NCBI GenBank assembly: GCA_009925965.1
Contig: RFPW01000022.1
Location: 1 to 19,651, forward strand
Direction of reading: 5' to 3'
DNA: 19,651 nucleotides
Source: Betaproteobacteria bacterium
GTDB lineage: Bacteria > Pseudomonadota > Gammaproteobacteria > Burkholderiales > Burkholderiaceae_E
How positions within the stretch are numbered: position 1 is the first letter of the stretch; each line of letters starts with the position of its first letter. Shown piece by piece: positions 6,585 to 12,625 of the stretch. Made by a program: the position numbers and the translations under genes. The notes below the pieces were generated by a model. It saw only the letters and a list, made by a program, of their open reading frames with translations. It did not search any database and was not told where the DNA came from.

Positions 6585-7839
6585 GAAACGGAGCATCGAA
6601 GGGGCAACGCGCACCAAACTTCGCGTTGCAGGCAAGCATCTGCTGGGGCAAGCGCTGCAGGACGCCCGCTTGCGAACCGTGCGCCTGCTGGATCACTACG
6701 AGGCCGCGCTGGGCGCTTCGATGACTGTACCACTCGAGCCCACTCTGAACCCGCCGCGATGGGAGTTCGGTCACGTGGCCTGGTTTACCGATTGGTGGCT
6801 GTGTCGAAATCCGGACCGGGCGCTCGGACTGGACGCTAATCCAGGCGCCTTTCGGTTTGCGGCGAGGCAAGCTCGCCGGGGCGTGGACGCCGATGCCCTT
6901 TACGATTCAAGCGCCATTGCACACGATCAGCGTTGGGCACTGGACCTGCCGAGTGCTGCCGAAACACGTGCCGATTTAACCGACAGCCTCGCCGACACAC
7001 TCGCCTGCCTCGAGCAGGCGAACGACGACGATCGGGGCCTGTATTTTTTTCGCCTTGCCCTGTTTCATGAGGACATGCATGCAGAGGCTGCCGCCTATAT
7101 GGCGCAAAGCCTAGGCTTTGAACCCGGTGATGACGTTGATGAGGGTCATGAGGTCGATAACGAGGTTAGCAAAGCGGTCAGCATCGGTGCGACCGAACTG
7201 GCAATGGCAGCGTCTGAGGTTCAACTCGGCCACACGGGGCCCGGTTTTTGTTTTGATAATGAATTGGGCCTCAAAGCGATGCGAACCCCCGCGTTCCAGA
7301 TCGATTCTCGTGCGCTGAGTTGGGGGCGCTATCTGCCTTTCATCGAAGCCGGTGGCTATGCCGAGCCGGGTTGGTGGGACGAGCCTGGTTGGCGATGGCG
7401 TTGCACTGGTAATCATGCGCTCCCACGCTACCTTCGCCAAGGGATCGGCACCCCTTGGGAGATCCTGCAATTTGGTCGATGGCAGCCACTCGACCCCTCA
7501 GCGACCGCGGTTCATCTGAACGCATTCGAAGCACAGGCCTGGTGCCGTTGGGCGGGGCGTCGCCTGCCCACAGAAGCCGAGTGGGTGCTGGCGGCCCAAT
7601 CGTCCACTAACTTTACGTGGGGCCAGGCTTGGGAGTGGACTGCCAGTGAGTTCAGACCCTTCCCGGGATTCACACCACATCCCTATCGCGACTACTCCCA
7701 GCCGTGGTTCGATGGTCGACCGGTTCTGAAAGGTGCATGCAGCGCGACGAGGGCGCGAATGCGTGATGTGCAGTATCGAAATTTCAGTACGCCAGATCGT
7801 AACGATATTTTTGCTGGCTTCCGTTCGGTCGCCCTCTAA
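6583..7839 (+). CDS. senA: Selenoneine synthase SenA (EgtB-like non-heme iron enzyme)
   Basis: SenA is an EgtB homologue that uses Fe(II) and O2 to form the C-Se bond between hercynine and the SenB selenosugar, leading to selenoneine. The 418-residue protein has an N-terminal DinB-like domain with the three-histidine iron site: H64 in WEFGHVAWF, then H162 and H166 in LFHEDMHAEAAAYM. The C-terminal formylglycine-generating-enzyme/sulfatase-modifying domain (about 205-418) carries SWGRYLPFIEAGGY, WCRWAGRRLPTEAEW, EWTASEFRPFPGF and the ending FSTPDRNDIFAGFRSV. An acidic linker near 178-195 joins them. EgtB alone would be an alternative, but neighbouring senB and senC favour SenA. It is a single-gene plus-strand unit between senB (back to back) and egtD (tail to tail, 13 bp), so its promoter must lie within the start of senB. 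Confidence 0.92.
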   Translation: MKRSIEGATRTKLRVAGKHLLGQALQDARLRTVRLLDHYEAALGASMTVPLEPTLNPPRWEFGHVAWFTDWWLCRNPDRALGLDANPGAFRFAARQARRGVDADALYDSSAIAHDQRWALDLPSAAETRADLTDSLADTLACLEQANDDDRGLYFFRLALFHEDMHAEAAAYMAQSLGFEPGDDVDEGHEVDNEVSKAVSIGATELAMAASEVQLGHTGPGFCFDNELGLKAMRTPAFQIDSRALSWGRYLPFIEAGGYAEPGWWDEPGWRWRCTGNHALPRYLRQGIGTPWEILQFGRWQPLDPSATAVHLNAFEAQAWCRWAGRRLPTEAEWVLAAQSSTNFTWGQAWEWTASEFRPFPGFTPHPYRDYSQPWFDGRPVLKGACSATRARMRDVQYRNFSTPDRNDIFAGFRSVAL

Positions 7840-7852
7840 CAACTGGCCTCGA

Positions 7853-8854
7853 TTAAACCGTCGCCCAGAAAACGCTGAACCACTGGTCGGCGTCGGTCCA
7901 GTGCTGGGTTGGGGTAAATCCTGCCTGAGTCAGCAGCGCCTCAAAATTCTGCGGCTGCCATTTGTATGAATTTTCGGTATGGATTCGCTCACCAGAACGA
8001 AACAAGCGCTCGGCCCCCGGCCACCGAACCGTTTGCTCGCACAGAGACTCAAGGTGCATCTCAATGCGGGACTTGTGACCGCAATAGAAAGCCACATGCT
8101 TCCAGTGATCAAGAACAAAATCCGCCCCAAGAAGACGATTCAAATGGCGCAACAGATTACGGTTGAATGCAGCCGTCACGCCAAGCGCATCGTTATATGC
8201 GGATTCAAGCATCGCCCGCGACTTGACCCGGTCAACGCCGATCAAAATGCCCCCCCCTGGACCGCTGGCCGCGCACACCGCCCGAACTTGCTGCAACAAG
8301 CCGAGGGCCTCGTTAGGGGTAAAGTTTCCGATGCTCGATCCTGGATAAAAGACCACCCTTGGCCGATCGTCGAGACCGAGTTGCGAAAGCCACGCAGTTG
8401 ATTCATCGGAAAGCTCAAAACGAGCTGAAAAATCCATCGCCAGTGCACGTCTGGGAAGCTCAGGATGACGCTGCCCCAAACCCTGCAGCGCCTCGAACAA
8501 AAACTCGGATGAGATATCAATCGCGAGATAGGCGGCTGGGTTCAGAATCGGCAAGAGGCGTTCAGCCTTGGCGCAATTTCCCGCGCCCAGATCGATCAAA
8601 ACTGTTTTCGCCGGGACAACTCGGGCGATTTCGGCAGCCGCAGATTCGAGGATCGCCGCTTCAGTTCGGGTCGGGTAATACTCGTCCAGGGCCGTGATGG
8701 CATCAAAGAGGCGCGATCCCTGACTATCGTAAAAATACTTGGGAGAAATTTGAGCCCGCGGTCGCAACAGCCCTTCGTCAAGCTCGCCAATTGCTTGAGC
8801 GTCCAGATTTGATTCTTGCTTCAATGAGTACCTGTCTCGGTTTGTGCCCCGCAA
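7853..8854 (-). CDS. egtD: L-histidine N-alpha-methyltransferase EgtD (hercynine synthase)
   Basis: EgtD transfers three methyl groups from SAM to the alpha-amine of histidine, giving hercynine, the substrate of SenA. Visible family marks are ISPKYFYDSQGSRLFDAIT (36-54), DEYYPTRTEAAIL, SAM motif LIDLGAGNCAKAERLL, FYPGSSIGNFTP, YNDALGVTAAFNRNLL and HTENSYKW near the C-terminus with the substrate-binding Glu. There is no ATG at the 5' end. The TTG at 8854 has AGGA ten bases upstream and gives 333 residues. A second TTG at 8824, preceded by ACAGG, would give 323, nearer the usual length of about 321; either is possible. The gene is divergent from the Phn-like importer across 68 bp. It is the only hercynine source seen here, and no EgtB/EgtC/EgtE set accompanies it. 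Confidence 0.95.
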   Translation of the reverse strand: MRGTNRDRYSLKQESNLDAQAIGELDEGLLRPRAQISPKYFYDSQGSRLFDAITALDEYYPTRTEAAILESAAAEIARVVPAKTVLIDLGAGNCAKAERLLPILNPAAYLAIDISSEFLFEALQGLGQRHPELPRRALAMDFSARFELSDESTAWLSQLGLDDRPRVVFYPGSSIGNFTPNEALGLLQQVRAVCAASGPGGGILIGVDRVKSRAMLESAYNDALGVTAAFNRNLLRHLNRLLGADFVLDHWKHVAFYCGHKSRIEMHLESLCEQTVRWPGAERLFRSGERIHTENSYKWQPQNFEALLTQAGFTPTQHWTDADQWFSVFWATV

Positions 8855-8922
8855 TATTCTGGCATCCTACGCGGCAACTTGGGCCCTAACCTTTTGCGGG
8901 CCCGGACACCACAGGAAGTCTT
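8855..8922. promoter_or_regulatory. Divergent egtD / selenium-importer control region
   Basis: These 68 bases separate the egtD start from the binding-protein ATG. They contain two GGGCCC palindromes, at 8881-8886 and 8898-8903, 11 bases apart. These can pair as a 6-bp hairpin or act as a repeated operator half-site. AGGAAG at 8913-8918 is a good ribosome site for the binding protein. I could not identify convincing -35/-10 boxes on either strand. Confidence 0.35.
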
Positions 8923-9786
8923 ATGAACCGTGCCACCTTTGTGCGTCGTGGTCTCAACTTGCTTGCCAGCCTTCTGGTGGGGAGCATCAGTGTGGCGCAG
9001 GCCCAGACCGTCTTTCGAGTCACCGCAATCCCGGACGAAGCACCCAGCGAGTTAGCCCGCAAGGCAGCGCCGCTCGTGGCTTACCTTGAATCGCAACTCG
9101 GCATGAAAGTTCAGTTTGTGCCAGTAACTGATTACGCGGCAGCGGTTGAATCATTGGTCAACAAGCGCGTTGATCTCGCCTGGTTCGGGGGCTTCACGTT
9201 TGTTCAAGCCAACGTCCGGTCGGGCGGAAAAATCATTCCCCTGGTTCAGCGTGAAGAAGACACACAGTTCAAGTCGGTGTTCATCACCAGTGACCCCACG
9301 GTTAGCACGCTTAATGATCTGAAGGGCAAGGATGTGAGCTTTGGTTCGCAGAGCAGCACCTCTGGACATCTCATGCCGCGCAGCGCACTTCTCGCGGCCA
9401 ACATCAATCCGGACAAGGATTTCAAACGCGTTGCCTTCAGTGGCGCCCACGATGCCACGATCGCGGCAGTCGCATCCGGCAAGGTTCAGGCGGGCGCACT
9501 CAACATTCAGGTCTGGGAGCGTTTTGTTGCTGAGAAAAAGGTGGACCCGAGCAAGGTCAAGGTTTTCCATACCACTGCGCCGTTTTTCGACTACAACTGG
9601 TCGGTCCATGCTGATATGCCATCGGCCATGCGTGAAAAACTTAAGCAGGCATTTTTGGGCTTGAGCAAGACAACCCCCGAAGGCAAAGAGATCCTTGAAT
9701 TGCAGCGTGCCAGCCGTTTTGTGCCGACCCAGGCCGAGAACTACAGAGAAATCGAAACTGCAGCCCGTAGCGCCCAACTCCTTTGA
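8923..9786 (+). CDS. PhnD-like substrate-binding protein, putative selenate/selenium oxyanion ABC transporter
   Basis: The 287-residue periplasmic binding protein has a signal peptide at 1-27 (cleavage near AQA-Q). It follows the phosphonate/phosphite-binding (PhnD) fold: IPDEAPSELARKAAPLVAYL (residues 37-56), VTDYAAAVESLVNKRVDLAWFGGFTFVQA, then SSTSGHLMPR and FSGAHDATIAAVASGKV with the Ser/Thr/His oxyanion-site pattern. I recall this IPDEAP/AWFGGFTFVQA pattern as that of a family named putative selenate ABC transporter substrate-binding protein, defined partly by its occurrence beside sen genes; I could not check this here. Position next to egtD and senABC supports a selenium oxyanion rather than a phosphonate. 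The start is firm, with an AGGAAG ribosome site. It is the first gene of a four-gene transporter operon, 19 nt before the ATPase. Confidence 0.9.
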   Translation: MNRATFVRRGLNLLASLLVGSISVAQAQTVFRVTAIPDEAPSELARKAAPLVAYLESQLGMKVQFVPVTDYAAAVESLVNKRVDLAWFGGFTFVQANVRSGGKIIPLVQREEDTQFKSVFITSDPTVSTLNDLKGKDVSFGSQSSTSGHLMPRSALLAANINPDKDFKRVAFSGAHDATIAAVASGKVQAGALNIQVWERFVAEKKVDPSKVKVFHTTAPFFDYNWSVHADMPSAMREKLKQAFLGLSKTTPEGKEILELQRASRFVPTQAENYREIETAARSAQLL

Positions 9787-9805
9787 GCCCCCCTTAACCG
9801 ACGCA

Positions 9806-10639
9806 TTGAAGATTCAAACCAGGCATCTCGAGGCTCGGCATCGCGCATATCGCTCATCCGATGATCGCGCAATCGAGCGCCTGAGTCTCGAGATCGGCGC
9901 TGGCGAACACGTCGCCATCATCGGTCCCTCGGGTTCGGGGAAGACGACGTTGCTGGAGGTTCTGGCATGTGCCATGAAGCCCCTGAGCGGGTCGCTGTCA
10001 CTCGACGGACAGGACCCTTGGCAGTTGTCAAAACCAGAATTACAGCGGTTGCGGGGCCGTTTATTTCTCGCCCCACAAGTTCCGCCGCTGCCTCCACGGC
10101 AACGCGTCGTCACAGCCGTGCTGGCTGGACGACTGCCGTCGATCGGCTTTTTCGCCAGCTTGCGATCCCTCATAGTCCCGAGTGATCTCCCCGGTGCGTT
10201 GGCGGCACTCGAGCGCTTTGATCTGGCCGAGAAGCTGTTCGAGCGGGTCGATCAGCTCTCAGGCGGGGAGCGCCAGCGGGTGGGTTTGGCCCGCGCCCTA
10301 ATGTCCCCCGCATCGCTTTGGTTGATTGACGAGCCCCTGTCATCGCTCGACCCAGCCAGACTACAACAAGCCATGCGGGCTCTGGTCGACAGTGCGAATG
10401 AACGCGGCTCGACCCTGGTAACAACACTGCATCAGGTCGACGCCGCCCTGGCATTCTTTCCAAGAATCATTGGCCTTCGCAAAGGAAAGCTGGCCTTCGA
10501 TTTGTCGAGTTCACAAGTCACACAAGAGGCCCTGGAGAGTCTCTACGAGACCTCCAGTAACGAGTTGTGCGGTGCCGATGCCGCCGATGAACATCTTGGG
10601 GGCCCAGGCGTCAGCGTCACCGCCCTGCAATGCCGATAA
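9806..10639 (+). CDS. PhnC-like ABC transporter ATP-binding protein (selenium importer)
   Basis: This is the ATPase of the Phn-like importer. The TTG at 9806 gives 277 residues (MKIQTRHLEAR) and is the first plausible start after the binding-protein stop at 9786. There is no ATG in the region and no clear ribosome site. Walker A GPSGSGKTT spans 40-48, the signature is LSGGERQRVGLARAL, Walker B is LWLIDEPLSSLDP, and the switch His is in TTLHQVDAA. The Q-loop region LFLAPQVPPLPPRQRV matches the PhnC pattern, in which the Q-loop is followed by a Pro/Leu-rich stretch. The stop TAA overlaps the first permease ATG as TAATG. The C-terminal 30 residues look poorly conserved. Confidence 0.88.
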   Translation: MKIQTRHLEARHRAYRSSDDRAIERLSLEIGAGEHVAIIGPSGSGKTTLLEVLACAMKPLSGSLSLDGQDPWQLSKPELQRLRGRLFLAPQVPPLPPRQRVVTAVLAGRLPSIGFFASLRSLIVPSDLPGALAALERFDLAEKLFERVDQLSGGERQRVGLARALMSPASLWLIDEPLSSLDPARLQQAMRALVDSANERGSTLVTTLHQVDAALAFFPRIIGLRKGKLAFDLSSSQVTQEALESLYETSSNELCGADAADEHLGGPGVSVTALQCR

Positions 10640-11463
10640 TGCGGCGCGCCGAGCCCATCCGGGATCCCGCTACCGCATCCCGACTCTTCTCCATCCTGGC
10701 CGGTTTTGCCCTGTTGTGGCCCCTAGGCATCGCGACCGAGTTCCGTCCCTGGGCTCTATTCGAGTCCGACAGCATTCAGGCGACGGTTCGATTTCTTGGA
10801 ACCTTTTGGCCAATTGCGGTCGATCCCGAGTTTTTACGTCTGATTGCGCGAGAAACCTGGCGCACGGTCGCCATGGCGACCGTTGGGATCAGCCTGGCAC
10901 TCTTGCTGGCCATTCCACTGAGCCTGGTTGCGGCAAGGGTGCTCTCGCTCTCGGGGCTGACGGGCACGATGGACCAAGTGCCATTCTGGATTCGCCAGTC
11001 GGTTCGCTGGGTGCTTATTGTTCTGCGCAGCATTCCCGAACTGGTCTGGGCCCTGGTGTTTGTTCGGGTAGTTGGCCTGGGCCCGACCGCGGGCGTTCTG
11101 GCCATCTCGTTGACCTACGCGGGCATGCTTGGAAAGGTGTATGCGGAAATTCTAGAGAGTGCCGATCAGCATTCGAGCAGAACGCTACTACGAAATGGGA
11201 GCAGCCGAATGCAAGCGTTCTTCCATTCTTTACTACCCACCTGCGCAGCGGAGTTGACCAGTTACACCGTCTACCGTTGGGAATGCGCCATTCGCTCGTC
11301 CGTCGTTCTCGGTTTTGTAGGTGCGGGAGGACTGGGCCAGGAAATGGACAATTCGATGAAGATGTTCGCCGGCGCCGAGGTGGCGACCATGCTGCTGGTC
11401 TTCATCGGACTGGTTGCGCTTGCAGACCGTGCCAGTGCAACCATCCGGAAGGTACTCGGATGA
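10639..11463 (+). CDS. PhnE-like ABC transporter permease, first subunit
   Basis: The 274-residue inner-membrane permease belongs to the PhnE type. The start at 10639 overlaps the ATPase stop (TAATG); another ATG at 10630 would add three residues. Hydrophobic segments lie near 16-35, 80-105, 125-165 and 215-270. Family marks are VLIVLRSIPELVWALVFV, the EAA-type loop around ESADQHSSRTLLRNGSSRMQ (less canonical than in the second permease), SYTVYRWECAIRSSVVLGFVGAGGLGQEM and a C-terminal membrane helix. It overlaps the second permease by ATGA. The two are probable paralogues forming a heterodimer. Confidence 0.9.
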   Translation: MRRAEPIRDPATASRLFSILAGFALLWPLGIATEFRPWALFESDSIQATVRFLGTFWPIAVDPEFLRLIARETWRTVAMATVGISLALLLAIPLSLVAARVLSLSGLTGTMDQVPFWIRQSVRWVLIVLRSIPELVWALVFVRVVGLGPTAGVLAISLTYAGMLGKVYAEILESADQHSSRTLLRNGSSRMQAFFHSLLPTCAAELTSYTVYRWECAIRSSVVLGFVGAGGLGQEMDNSMKMFAGAEVATMLLVFIGLVALADRASATIRKVLG

Positions 11464-12227
11464 GAACCCAGGCTTGGGGAGTACTGACAGCACTGCTATG
11501 CCTGGTCATTGCAAGCTTCGCGACCATCGATTTGCAGTGGCAAGCCTTTTGGTCAGCCGAGGCGGTCGCGAGCATGGGGCGCTTTCTGGGGGAATTCGTT
11601 CCTCCTGAAACTTCACCGGAATTCATTCAAAAAGTGATTGTGGGTGCCTGGGAGACCCTGGCCATGTCCGTTCTTGGCACCTTGCTGGCTGCCCTGCTGG
11701 GAATGTTGCTGGCCATCCCTGGAAGCCAAAATCGCGCAGAAGCGCGGGCCTGGACTCGAACCCCAGTCCAGTGGGTGCTCAATGCCCTGCGCGCCATTCC
11801 GGAACTTGTCTGGGCTAGCCTCCTGCTGATTTCGGCAGGCTTGGGGCCATTTGCCGGAACGTTAGCGCTTGCGCTACACACCGCGGGTGTCCTGGGACGA
11901 CTTTACGCAGAGGCCCTTGAAAACGCCTCCACCGGGCCTGCGATGGCACTCAAGGCCCAGGGCGTCGGTTCAGGTCGCGTCTTTTTTTATGCCACCCTGC
12001 CCACGATTTTGCCCCAGGTGATGAGCTACACCCTTTATCGATGGGAGAACAACATCCGAGCGGCGGCTATCCTGGGTGTGGTCGGCGCCGGCGGACTCGG
12101 CCAATTGCTGGCGTTTCATCTGAGCCTTTTCCAGATGCACAAAACCGCATCAGTGCTGCTGGGCATGATTGGAATGGTGGCCTGCGTAGACGCACTAAGC
12201 CAGCAGTTGCGCAAACGTCTGACCTGA
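11460..12227 (+). CDS. PhnE-like ABC transporter permease, second subunit
   Basis: The 255-residue permease is paralogous to its upstream neighbour. Both have a RSIPELVWA or RAIPELVWA segment, a canonical or near-canonical coupling loop (here ENASTGPAMALKAQGVGSGRV), SYTLYRWENNIRAAAILGVVGAGGLGQ, and a short hydrophobic C-terminus. The ATG at 11460 overlaps the first permease stop as ATGA. The same frame stays open a further 990 bases upstream, but that sequence is the off-frame reading of the ATPase and first permease and carries no permease features. It is the last gene of the importer operon. Its TGA lies in the loop of the terminator hairpin at 12217-12235. Confidence 0.9.
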   Translation: MRTQAWGVLTALLCLVIASFATIDLQWQAFWSAEAVASMGRFLGEFVPPETSPEFIQKVIVGAWETLAMSVLGTLLAALLGMLLAIPGSQNRAEARAWTRTPVQWVLNALRAIPELVWASLLLISAGLGPFAGTLALALHTAGVLGRLYAEALENASTGPAMALKAQGVGSGRVFFYATLPTILPQVMSYTLYRWENNIRAAAILGVVGAGGLGQLLAFHLSLFQMHKTASVLLGMIGMVACVDALSQQLRKRLT

Positions 12228-12235
12228 AGTCAGAC
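12217..12235. terminator. Bidirectional terminator-like hairpin between converging operons
   Basis: GTCTGAC-CTGAA-GTCAGAC is a perfect 7-bp stem with a 5-nt loop. It is followed by TTT on the plus strand and GTTT on the minus strand. The plus-strand permease TGA (12225-12227) lies in the loop and the start of the right arm's region, and the minus-strand iron-sulfur gene TGA (12230-12232) lies in the right arm. The U-tracts are short, so termination strength is uncertain, but symmetry and position fit a shared terminator. Confidence 0.5.
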
Positions 12236-12625
12236 TTTCGACGACACAAACAGTTCCTCGTCCGAAGGCGCCACCTCAGTCACAAGATCCCTCACCAGCG
12301 GCTTGTTGGGCAACGGCTCAATCACCATCTCCCGCGCCTCCAGTTTTGCCAGACAGGCATAGACCGTCTTGCCATCGACTCTCATCATGCATTCTTTACA
12401 GGCGTTAGCATTGATGCAGGAATATCGAATTGCCAGACTCGGATCCACGTGCGCCCGCACCCAACGCAAGGCGTCCAGCACCGACTGGCCCGGTTCGAAC
12501 GGGACGTCATGGGTCTCGAACCGGAGTGCGTCGCCAGGGGCGCCCCGTTTAATGCGAAGGTTGACTTGAAGGTTGACTTGAAGGTTGACGCGGTGGTCGC
12601 CGAGGTGGTTGACGATTTGGCTCAT
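12230..12625 (-). CDS. Short 2Fe-2S ferredoxin-like iron-sulfur subunit (SdhB/FrdB N-terminal domain only)
   Basis: The 131-residue protein resembles the N-terminal plant-ferredoxin-like half of succinate dehydrogenase/fumarate reductase iron-sulfur subunits. The cluster ligands are C70, C76, C79 and C91 (C-x5-C-x2-C-x11-C within SCINANACKECMM to VYAC). The first spacing is one residue longer than the usual x4. It ends soon after, with NKPLVRDLV, and lacks the C-terminal 4Fe-4S/3Fe-4S domain of a full SdhB of about 235-250 residues. The ATG overlaps the flavoprotein stop as ATGA, so the two are coupled and probably form one complex that passes electrons between FAD and a single 2Fe-2S centre. 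The N-terminal VNLQVNLQVNL strand is encoded by a 12-bp tandem repeat. No membrane anchor genes are nearby. Confidence 0.8.
   Translation of the reverse strand: MSQIVNHLGDHRVNLQVNLQVNLRIKRGAPGDALRFETHDVPFEPGQSVLDALRWVRAHVDPSLAIRYSCINANACKECMMRVDGKTVYACLAKLEAREMVIEPLPNKPLVRDLVTEVAPSDEELFVSSKV
12557..12589. repeat. 12-bp tandem repeat, 2.75 copies, in the iron-sulfur subunit gene
   Basis: AAGGTTGACTTG occurs at 12557-12568 and 12569-12580, then nine bases of a third copy at 12581-12589. On the minus strand it encodes VNLQ-VNLQ-VNL near residues 13-23, before the ferredoxin-like fold. Copy changes would preserve the frame. Confidence 0.85.

Noticed and set aside
7498..7842. Minus-strand open frame opposite the 3' half of senA
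   Set aside because: It is antisense to the conserved sulfatase-modifying-type domain of SenA and has no features of its own.
9151..9777. 208-codon minus-strand open frame opposite the binding-protein gene
   Set aside because: It is fully antisense to a well-supported PhnD-like gene. Its translation has no recognisable domain, and it is a typical shadow in GC-rich DNA.
10470..11459. Very long open frame that would extend the second permease to about 585 residues
   Set aside because: The upstream part is the off-frame reading of the ATPase and first permease. The permease has its own ATG at 11460 overlapping the previous stop, and its homology begins there.
8923..12227. Phosphonate uptake operon phnDCE
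   Set aside because: No C-P lyase or phosphonatase is nearby. The binding-protein motifs and the adjacency to egtD/senABC point to selenium instead; phosphonate remains a less likely alternative.
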